NCBI GenBank assembly: GCA_023399155.1
Contig: JAEWQP010000036.1
Coordinates: 1-53,137, forward strand
Source of the DNA: Verrucomicrobiota bacterium
GTDB lineage: Bacteria; Verrucomicrobiota; Verrucomicrobiia; Opitutales; Opitutaceae
Length of the DNA stretch: 53,137 nucleotides
Direction: 5' to 3'
Each line of letters opens with the position of its first letter. The stretch's first letter is position 1. The notes below the pieces were generated by a model, which was given only the letters and a program-made list of their open reading frames with translations, was not told where the DNA came from and did no database searches. Below are positions 7,099 to 13,847 of this stretch, piece after piece. The position numbers were made by a program, and so were the translations under genes.

Positions 7099-9891
7099 CT
7101 AATGGCGGTCTCCGTCGTGCCGCGAACCCAGAATGTCGGCTTTCTGCTCCGGCGGTAGGTCGATGGTGTTCAGCCACGCTTCGGCGGCTTCCGGGTCATC
7201 CTGCAACCATTGCGTGGCAACCTGGGCCGCGAGTTGACGACGTTGCGTGGAGTCGGACACGCGGCTCACCCAAGAGGCCGCCACTTTGGGCGAACTGGAG
7301 CTCAACCGGCTGATTAATGCGACTGTCGCGGTTTCGCGTGCCGGACCGGAGGGCAGGTCGTCGACCCAGCGCGTGGCGGCGTCTGGATCGATCCGGCTCC
7401 ATTGCGCCAGGATTCCCGGCATCAAGGTCTGAAGTGTATCCGGGGAACCGGTACGAAGCGCCCATGCGGCTGCGGCCTCGGGATCCGTATGAGCCCAGGT
7501 ATTGGCAAGCGTGTTCGTCGCATCATCCCTCGCCGGGCCAGATGGGAGTCCCTCGACGATCTGCGCCGCGCGAAGCGGCGAGTTGCTGGAAATCACGGAA
7601 ACCAACCCCAGCTGGTATTGCTGCCGGGTTTCTTCGTCCGATAGTTGCGCGGCGTAGGCCACGGCGGCCTCGGGGTCTGTCCTGGCCCAGGTCAAGGCAA
7701 CGGTGTAGCAGGTCGTCGCCCGATCGCTTCCGGAAGGACATGTGAGAGCGAGGGCGACTGCCTGTTCTGGATCGGTGGCAGCAATGGACTCGGAGATGGA
7801 GGAAATCAGCGTACCACGCGTCCGGCTACCCTCGACCTGACTTGCCCATTCGATGGCGGCGCCGGCGTCGACTTGCGACCACTCGCGCGCAATCGAGTCG
7901 TAGGCATGCTGGCGAGTCAGACCGGCGGGCAGCGTGTTCGCCAGGGCCACGGCGGCGGCTGGGTCCGTGCGGGACAGCGTGCCCGAAATGGACTGGATCG
8001 CCTGCCTTCGTGCCGCCCCTTCTGGCAACGCCTGGACCCAAGCCTCCGCCGCCCTCGGATCGCGCTCCACTAGGCCGCCGGCAATGCTGCGGGCAGCAAG
8101 TGCCTGCTTGGCGTCAGAATCGATGCCAAGATAAAAGGCTTCGGCGGTGTCCGGCTGATCGTAGGCGAGCGTGCCGATGATCGACATGAGCATCTCGTCT
8201 CGATCCACGTTCGCCGGGAGGCGCTGCAGGTGAGCCGCGGCGGTCTCGGCGTCATGGCGCGCGAGGACCGAAAACACCTGGCCGAGCGCTTCGGTTTGGG
8301 GCTGCCCGCGAGGGAGAGTTTGTGCGAGTTCGATGGCTGCGTCGGGATTGAGAGGGGCGACGCGCCAGAGCACACTCTGCACGGCGTTGCTGCGAGCGCG
8401 GTCTTGTGGAAAATCGCGAGCCCAGGCGAGAGCGGCCTCAGGATCCCGTTCCGCCAGCATGCCTCCGACCATGGACAATGTGGTGCCCTGAACGCCGCCC
8501 GGAGGGAGTGACAGGGCCAGTTGCGTTGCCTGGTTGGCGTCCACCTGGGCGACGGCCACCGCTGCTGACTGAATGATCCGGGACCGGTCGGCTCCTTCCG
8601 GCACCTGGCTGATAAGGCGGTTCACGAGCCCGACATCGCGCCGCGCCATCTGCATAAGGATGCCATGAAGCTGCTGCTGACGCTCGGAATCTGAGGGCTG
8701 CGCCAACGCGAAGGTGAACGCTGCGTCGGGGTCGAGTTCGGCCCAATGCTGCAGAGCTCTTCCCAGAGCAAAATCGCGGCTATGTCCGCGCGGCAGCGAT
8801 TGCGCGAAGCGAAGCGCATCCTGCGGTTCCAGGTTCGAGAGTTCTTCGCTGATCCAATAGACGAACGTGTCCTGCATGTTGCCTGGTGGGAGCTGCGTCG
8901 CCCAGGAGCGGGCCTTTTCGGGATCGAGTGCCATCCACCGCGCGATCGCCGGCCTGAGGTCCCATGCTTCCATGCGGAATTCGGGCATTGAATACGCGAA
9001 CGCAATGGCCGCGCCCGGATCATCTTCCGACCAGCGCATGGTCACGTTCGCCAGCAGGGCTTGTTTGTCCGGGATGCCGGCCAGGCTTCGAATCCAGGCG
9101 ATCGCGGCTTCTGGCTCGGTCGCGGCCCAGTTTGAGCCGGCGATGCCCTTGGCGGCGGCGGTGCGATGGGCGGTCGTGGACAATCCTGCAACAGCGGCTG
9201 TGGCACCGGCGGGATCCGATTCGGCCCAGGCTGCGAAGACGGTGCCGTAGCGATGGACAGCATGGGTGCCGGCGTCCTCCGAACCGATCAGGCTGAGCGC
9301 ATCCTCCGGAGTGATTCCTGCAAGTTGTGGCAGGATCGCGTCCAGGGCTCCGTCGCGATCGGCGCCCTGGGGAAGCGTCCGGGCCCACTTTGTCGCGGCG
9401 GCGACATCAGTGTAGGCCCATCCACGGACGATGGCGCCGAGCGCGAGATTTCGGTCGGCGACGGGACGGTCGGTCCCGATCCAGGCGATCGCGCCCGAAG
9501 GATCGCACTCGCCCCACCGCTGAAGAAAGGCTGCGAGCATCTGGCGCCGCATCGCTGGCATCTGCAGGGTCTCGATCGCGCTGCAAACCTCGGGGAGATC
9601 CTCGGGACCGAGGGCGTTGATGATGTTCTCCCACTCCTTGGTCATGCGCCATGGGTGCGAATCGGCGCTCTCGCGGATGCGCCGGGCGACGCTGGAGCCG
9701 GTGATGCCGGCGATGCGACGCGCGTCGAGAGCCGATCCCGCATCGAGGGCGGGCGGAGTCGCCGCAGCCGCCCGGGTAAGCACGCCGCGGGATATCGCGG
9801 TCTCCGGCGACGGTGCGGTGGCGCGGCCAGCGAGAAAGGCGGCCAGCGCCAGCGCGAGCGGGAACAGGAAACGCAAGACAGACGACTTCAT
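7099..9891 (-). CDS. Exported alpha-solenoid protein with about 25 'DPEAAxxW' tandem repeats
   Basis: A 930-residue protein from the ATG at 9891. The frame stays open 63 codons further upstream, but this ATG starts a clear signal sequence (MKSSVLRFLFPLALALAAFL). After a short linker the rest is built of roughly 33-residue units around D-P-x-A-A-x-x-W ... L-P-x-G ... R ... I-x-x-x-W. I count about 25 units, for example TDPEAAVAYA, RDPRAAEAW and IDPDAATRW. The pattern suggests paired helices stacking into a solenoid, a typical scaffold for protein binding in the periplasm or on the surface. No catalytic motif is seen. It is directly followed by the gamma-CA gene. Similar repeat proteins are, to my recollection, common in Verrucomicrobiota and uncharacterised. 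Confidence 0.88.
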   Translation of the reverse strand: MKSSVLRFLFPLALALAAFLAGRATAPSPETAISRGVLTRAAAATPPALDAGSALDARRIAGITGSSVARRIRESADSHPWRMTKEWENIINALGPEDLPEVCSAIETLQMPAMRRQMLAAFLQRWGECDPSGAIAWIGTDRPVADRNLALGAIVRGWAYTDVAAATKWARTLPQGADRDGALDAILPQLAGITPEDALSLIGSEDAGTHAVHRYGTVFAAWAESDPAGATAAVAGLSTTAHRTAAAKGIAGSNWAATEPEAAIAWIRSLAGIPDKQALLANVTMRWSEDDPGAAIAFAYSMPEFRMEAWDLRPAIARWMALDPEKARSWATQLPPGNMQDTFVYWISEELSNLEPQDALRFAQSLPRGHSRDFALGRALQHWAELDPDAAFTFALAQPSDSERQQQLHGILMQMARRDVGLVNRLISQVPEGADRSRIIQSAAVAVAQVDANQATQLALSLPPGGVQGTTLSMVGGMLAERDPEAALAWARDFPQDRARSNAVQSVLWRVAPLNPDAAIELAQTLPRGQPQTEALGQVFSVLARHDAETAAAHLQRLPANVDRDEMLMSIIGTLAYDQPDTAEAFYLGIDSDAKQALAARSIAGGLVERDPRAAEAWVQALPEGAARRQAIQSISGTLSRTDPAAAVALANTLPAGLTRQHAYDSIAREWSQVDAGAAIEWASQVEGSRTRGTLISSISESIAATDPEQAVALALTCPSGSDRATTCYTVALTWARTDPEAAVAYAAQLSDEETRQQYQLGLVSVISSNSPLRAAQIVEGLPSGPARDDATNTLANTWAHTDPEAAAAWALRTGSPDTLQTLMPGILAQWSRIDPDAATRWVDDLPSGPARETATVALISRLSSSSPKVAASWVSRVSDSTQRRQLAAQVATQWLQDDPEAAEAWLNTIDLPPEQKADILGSRHDGDRH

Positions 9892-10029
9892 GGTCAGCAG
9901 GGGCAGGGGTGGTCCCGGGCGGTGAGGGTTCGAAGGGCTCCGCACGGTCAACGAATGCCGAGCAAAACGCCGGATGTGAGTGGCATCAATGCGCAATCGA
10001 CACCAAGATGTGCGCAAATCCCACTCTCT

Positions 10030-11586
10030 ATGGCCGCCAATCCCGTTATCTTCAACAACACCGTCCTGCGCGACGGTCATCAGTCCCTGGCCGCGACCCG
10101 CATGAGCACGGCTCAGATGCTGCCCTCACTGCCCATCCTCGACGAACTCGGCTTTGGCGCGCTGGAGACCTGGGGCGGGGCCACGATCGATTCCGGGTTG
10201 CGCTTCCTGAACGAGTTCCCCTTCGACCGGCTTGACGCCCTCAAGAAGGGCACGCCGAAGACGCCGCACATGATGCTGCTGCGCGGTCAGAACATCGTCC
10301 AGTATACAAATTTCCCCGACGATGTGGTCGAGGCGTTCGTCGCGATGTCCGCCAAGCACGGCATGGACGTGTTCCGCATCTTCGATGCCTGCAACGACCT
10401 GCGCAACATCGAGACCGCGGTCAAGGCGACCAAGAAGGCCGGCAAGCACGCCCAGGGCGTGATCTGCTACACCTCGAGCCCGGTCCACACGATCGACAAG
10501 TTCATCTCCGACGGCGTGGAGATCGAGGCTCTCGGCTGCGATTCGATCTGCGTGAAGGACATGGCGGGCCTGATCCCACCCTATGTCGCCTACCAGATCA
10601 TCACGGGCCTCAAGAAGCGCGTGAAGATCCCGATCGTGCTCCACACGCACGAGACCTCGGGCCTGGGCGGCCCCTGCTACTACGCCGCCATCGAGGCGGG
10701 TGTTGACTACGTGGATACGTCGATCACGCCCTTCGCCAACGGCACCGGGCAGCCCGACACGGTCCGCATGCTTGCGCTGCTCGAGAATCATCCCCGCCGC
10801 CCCACGAAGTTCGACACGAAGAAGAAGGAGCTCATGGCCCTGCGCGAGCACTTCGAGAAGGTCTATGCCGAGCTCGGGAAGTTCACCAGCCCGGCCAACG
10901 AACGCGTCGACAGCGACGCCCTGACCTACCAGGTGCCGGGCGGCATGCTCAGCAATTTCCGCACGCAGCTGAAGGAGCAGAAGATGGAGGACCGGTTCGA
11001 CGAGGTATTCGCCGAGATCCCCGTCGTGCGCAAGGCCCTTGGCTGGATCCCGCTCGTCACCCCGACCTCCCAGATCGTGGGCGTCCAGGCCATGCTCAAT
11101 GTGAAGTTCGGCCGCTGGAAGAACTTCACCCCGCAGGCGATGCAGATCGCGCTCGGCTACTACGGCCGCACGCCCGGCCCGGTCGACACCGAGGTGCGCA
11201 AGCTCGCGGCGCAGAATTCGAAGCAGGAGCCGATTGATTGCCGGCCGGCCGACCTGCTCAAACCGCGCATGGCGCAGCTTCGCGAGGAGCTCAAGGCCAA
11301 GGGCTACCCGACCGACGACGAGCACTGCGTGATCCACGCGATGTTCCCGCAGGAACTCGACAAGTACTTCGCCTCGAAGAAGGCGCCGGCGCCGGCCGCG
11401 AACGCATCCGTGTCCGTCTCGACACAGACGACCGCGGCGGCCGCCGCACCCGCACCCGCCGCACCTGCCGCGGTGGCGGCCAAGCCTGCGGAGAGCGCTG
11501 AGACGACGGTCGTGGTCAACACTCGCGAGTTCGTCCTTACGGTCGAAGGCAAGCGCTTCCCGGTTCGGGTCGAAGAGGTGCAGTAG
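10030..11586 (+). CDS. oadA: Oxaloacetate decarboxylase alpha / pyruvate carboxylase subunit B-like carboxyltransferase, no biotin domain
   Basis: A 518-residue carboxyltransferase of the OadA/PycB/transcarboxylase 5S family. The start is the ATG at 10030 (MAANPVIFNNTVLRDGHQS). The metal-site motif TVLRDGHQS, the DSICVKDMAGL segment with the lysine expected to be carbamylated (Lys176), and VLHTHETSGLGG form the TIM-barrel active site; the PYC_OADA helical domain follows. The C-terminus is unusual: an Ala/Pro-rich linker (about 440-490) is followed only by FVLTVEGKRFPVRVEEVQ and the stop, with no AMKM biotin-attachment site. The biotin carrier must be elsewhere or the activity differs. Without OadB/G or a biotin carboxylase nearby, decarboxylase, carboxylase and transcarboxylase roles cannot be separated. 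Confidence 0.9.
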   Translation: MAANPVIFNNTVLRDGHQSLAATRMSTAQMLPSLPILDELGFGALETWGGATIDSGLRFLNEFPFDRLDALKKGTPKTPHMMLLRGQNIVQYTNFPDDVVEAFVAMSAKHGMDVFRIFDACNDLRNIETAVKATKKAGKHAQGVICYTSSPVHTIDKFISDGVEIEALGCDSICVKDMAGLIPPYVAYQIITGLKKRVKIPIVLHTHETSGLGGPCYYAAIEAGVDYVDTSITPFANGTGQPDTVRMLALLENHPRRPTKFDTKKKELMALREHFEKVYAELGKFTSPANERVDSDALTYQVPGGMLSNFRTQLKEQKMEDRFDEVFAEIPVVRKALGWIPLVTPTSQIVGVQAMLNVKFGRWKNFTPQAMQIALGYYGRTPGPVDTEVRKLAAQNSKQEPIDCRPADLLKPRMAQLREELKAKGYPTDDEHCVIHAMFPQELDKYFASKKAPAPAANASVSVSTQTTAAAAAPAPAAPAAVAAKPAESAETTVVVNTREFVLTVEGKRFPVRVEEVQ

Positions 11587-11630
11587 CCCGTCGGCCGCGC
11601 CATCACCCGGTCATGGAGAGGGGGACGAGT

Positions 11631-11747
11631 TCGTTCTCGTCCTCGCTCCCATTCTCGTTCTCGTTGTCGTTCCTGGTCTCGTTTCCTTCCCGGGCCGATC
11701 GCGTCCCGGGAGAACGGGACCGATCACGAAACCGAAACGAGAACGAG
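11631..11747. repeat. Hexamer array with inverted arm, 3' of oadA
   Basis: The left part consists of degenerate hexamers (GTTCTC, GTCCTC, GCTCCC, ATTCTC, GTTCTC, GTTGTC) at about 11631-11685. CTCGTTCTCGTT at 11654-11665 has an exact reverse complement at 11736-11747. The inner segment contains TCCCGGG and CCCGGGA as a further inverted pair. It lies between the oadA stop and the adenosyltransferase start, which it reaches to within 15 bp. Confidence 0.75.
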
Positions 11748-11761
11748 CTGCTGACACGCCC

Positions 11762-12307
11762 ATGCCCGCATCGATCGCCACCCGGACCGGAGACGACGGC
11801 ACCACCGCGCTGATGTACGGTCGGCGGGTCTCAAAATCCCACCCGCGCGTGTCGGCCTACGGCACGGCGGACGAGCTCAATGCCTCGCTTGGATTCGCGC
11901 GCGCGACCGCGAGCGACAGCTGGGCGCAGGAGGTCCTGCTGGCCACCCAACAGGAACTCGTCGGCCTCATGGGTGAACTCGCAGTCGACGACGCTGATCG
12001 CGAGCGCTACCTCAAGTCGAAGCTGGCGCGCCTGGAGGAGGTCCATCTGACGCGACTCGACGGCGCCGTCGCGACGGTCGAGGCACGCAAGATCACGTTT
12101 GAGGGCTGGGCCACGCCCGGCGCGACCCTGCACGCTGCGGCCCTCGACCTCGCGCGCACGGTCTGCCGGCGGACCGAGCGAGCCATCGTCGCACTGAGCG
12201 AAAGCGGCGCCGCGATCAATCCGGTGGTCCTTCGCTACCTCAACAGGTTGTCGGACCTGCTCTGGCTGCTCGCGCGACTCGACGAGACGGACCGCGGCCT
12301 GCGCTGA
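11762..12307 (+). CDS. pduO: PduO-type cob(I)alamin adenosyltransferase
   Basis: It transfers the adenosyl group of ATP to cob(I)alamin to make adenosylcobalamin in the cytoplasm. The 181-residue length fits the family. The N-terminal ATP-binding motif TRTGDDGTTAL, the family signature around DLARTVCRRTERAIV and the C-terminal LNRLSDLLWLLAR are all present. It lies downstream of oadA but is separated by a repeat array, so co-transcription is uncertain. AdoCbl users such as methylmalonyl-CoA mutase are not in the window. The ATG has no obvious Shine-Dalgarno. Confidence 0.94.
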   Translation: MPASIATRTGDDGTTALMYGRRVSKSHPRVSAYGTADELNASLGFARATASDSWAQEVLLATQQELVGLMGELAVDDADRERYLKSKLARLEEVHLTRLDGAVATVEARKITFEGWATPGATLHAAALDLARTVCRRTERAIVALSESGAAINPVVLRYLNRLSDLLWLLARLDETDRGLR

Positions 12308-12364
12308 CGACTGCAGCGGCCGCGCGTCGCCGTGTGGCGGATACGGCTCAGTCGTCCCGGCCCG

Positions 12365-12574
12365 TCAGGGTATGGCGGAGGTCGCGCTGCGACCGAGCTG
12401 TCGCACCCCGCTCGTGCCGCCCTGGGCGCCGAAGATGTCGCGCTTGCGGGTGAGGGGACGTGTGCCCGCGACCTTCGTGATCTTGCTGACCTTTGTTTTC
12501 TTGGCCTTCGTCGCGGGCTTCCGGACGGCGGCGCGGGTGCGTGTGGATGTTCGGAGCGTCGTTTTCATCACCAT
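12365..12574 (-). CDS. Small basic Lys/Arg/Thr-rich protein, unknown function
   Basis: A 69-residue ORF from ATG at 12574 (or ATG at 12568). The N-terminal half is strongly basic (VRKPATKAKKTKVSKITK), resembling histone-H1-like or nucleic-acid-binding tails; the C-terminal half reads KRDIFGAQGGTSGVRQLGRS. Third codon positions are mostly G or C, as in neighbouring real genes, and GAGGA lies upstream of the start, which supports coding. I do not recognise the family. The 255 bp between it and dmeF shows only short inverted repeats. Confidence 0.5.
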   Translation of the reverse strand: MVMKTTLRTSTRTRAAVRKPATKAKKTKVSKITKVAGTRPLTRKRDIFGAQGGTSGVRQLGRSATSAIP

Positions 12575-12829
12575 AGCGAGTCCGTCCTCGCCGTATCCGC
12601 AAGCGTCTGGGCACGGTTAGGAACGCGCCCCGGGCGCACGATGGGGGAAGGCGGTCATCGAAAGCGTTTCACGGAACACTTATCCGAGAGATCAGGCCTG
12701 CCCTCTGTGGGCCGACTGCGCCGGAGGCAGGGAGACCTCCGAGTTGTCGAACATCGCTGGGTGCACCCGGCACTGTTTTCCCGGACCTCAATGTGCGACG
12801 GCCGGCGGCGTTTGGATCATGGTTCCGCC

Positions 12830-13759
12830 TCAGCCCGCACAGCGGTTCACCTCGATGTTGAAGTGCACGAGCTCCTCGTGGATGCGCAGACGCGCCTTGT
12901 ATTCCTCAGGGGTGCGATCGGCGTGGACGACGACGGTTACGATCACCGCGAACTGATCGAGACCGACACGGTGCACGTGCAGGTCGGCGACGCGCGAGTC
13001 GCCGTCACTCTCGATCGCCTCGCGGATCTCCTCCACGACCGGGACGTCCATCTCGCGGTCGAGAAGCACGCGTGAGGTTTCGCGCATCAGGCCGATGGCC
13101 CAGCGTGCGATCACCGCGGCACCGAGGATGCCGACCGCGGCATCGAGCCAGGTCCAGCCCATGAATTTGCCGCCGAGCAGCGCGCCGATGGCAAACACCG
13201 ACGTGAGCGCGTCGGCCAGCACATGCATGTAGGCCGCGTGGAGGTTGAGATCCCGCCCGCGGCCATGTCCGTGACCGTGCGAACCGCCGCTGCCGGCTGC
13301 GTCGTTGCCGCCGCCGAGCATCCAAGCGCCGAACAGATTGAAGACGAGACCGCCAACCGCGACGAGCATCGCCTGGTCAAACGCGATCACCTGCGGAAAG
13401 CGCAGGCGTTCGATCGATTCCCAGATCATCGCGAGTGCGACGACACCCAGCAGGATGGCACTCGTAAAGCCGCCCAAGGCTCCGACCTTTCCCGGGCCGA
13501 ACGAGAACCGCTCATCGCGCGCGTGGCGCCGGGCGTAGGTGTAGGCCGCGAGCGTGATGCCGAAGGCCGCCGCGTGCGTGCCCATGTGCCAGCCGTCCGC
13601 AAGCAACGCCATCGAGCGAAACACCAGCCCCGAGACGATCTCGACCACCATCACCACCAGCGTGAGCGCCAGGACGATCCATGTGCGCCGCTCGCCCGAG
13701 GCGTGACCGTGCCGGAACTCGTGGCTCTGCGTCCATTGCTGCAGGCAATCGTGATGCAT
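12830..13759 (-). CDS. dmeF: DmeF-like Co(II)/Ni(II) CDF exporter
   Basis: A 309-residue CDF family protein. The N-terminus HHDCLQQWTQSHEF followed by HGHASGERRTW is typical of the DmeF branch, which exports Co and Ni and is less active with Zn. Metal-site segments LLADGWHMGTHAAAF (helix 2) and HVLADALTSVFA (helix 5) are present, as is a histidine-rich loop (SHGHGHGRGRD) between helices 4 and 5. The C-terminal domain (VADLHVHRVGLDQFAV) is complete. The start is ATG at 13759. A perfect dyad with an embedded TTGACA lies about 65 bp upstream on the coding strand and could be the promoter/operator. Metal specificity is inferred from the family. Confidence 0.88.
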   Translation of the reverse strand: MHHDCLQQWTQSHEFRHGHASGERRTWIVLALTLVVMVVEIVSGLVFRSMALLADGWHMGTHAAAFGITLAAYTYARRHARDERFSFGPGKVGALGGFTSAILLGVVALAMIWESIERLRFPQVIAFDQAMLVAVGGLVFNLFGAWMLGGGNDAAGSGGSHGHGHGRGRDLNLHAAYMHVLADALTSVFAIGALLGGKFMGWTWLDAAVGILGAAVIARWAIGLMRETSRVLLDREMDVPVVEEIREAIESDGDSRVADLHVHRVGLDQFAVIVTVVVHADRTPEEYKARLRIHEELVHFNIEVNRCAG

Positions 13760-13824
13760 GGGCCCGCAGCGTAGGCATCGCGCTGCGCTTGTCAGGCCGT
13801 TCCGTAACCGGCCTCGTCCGGCAC

Positions 13825-13847
13825 AATGTCAATCATTCATTGACATT
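13825..13847 (-). promoter_or_regulatory. Perfect dyad overlapping a TTGACA box upstream of dmeF
   Basis: Two 9-bp arms, AATGTCAAT and ATTGACATT, flank a 5-nt spacer. On the minus strand the second half holds a consensus -35 hexamer TTGACA, but the -10 (about GGTTAC, 17 nt on) is poor. The dyad overlaps the stop codon of the upstream GH13 gene (13833-13835). It is unusually AT-rich for this genome. It may be an operator for a metal-responsive repressor of dmeF, or a terminator stem of the amylase transcript; no U-run follows. Confidence 0.45.

Noticed and set aside
9166..10029. N-terminal extension of the OadA-like protein upstream of ATG 10030
   Set aside because: The frame is open but lies antisense within the solenoid gene; OadA homology begins at MAANPVIFNNTVLRDG.
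9892..10080. N-terminal extension of the solenoid protein upstream of ATG 9891
   Set aside because: A clean signal peptide begins at 9891, and the extension would overlap the oadA start.
12575..12829. 6S or SRP RNA between the small basic ORF and dmeF
   Set aside because: Short inverted repeats are present but the conserved bubble or GGAAG/GCAGC signatures are missing.
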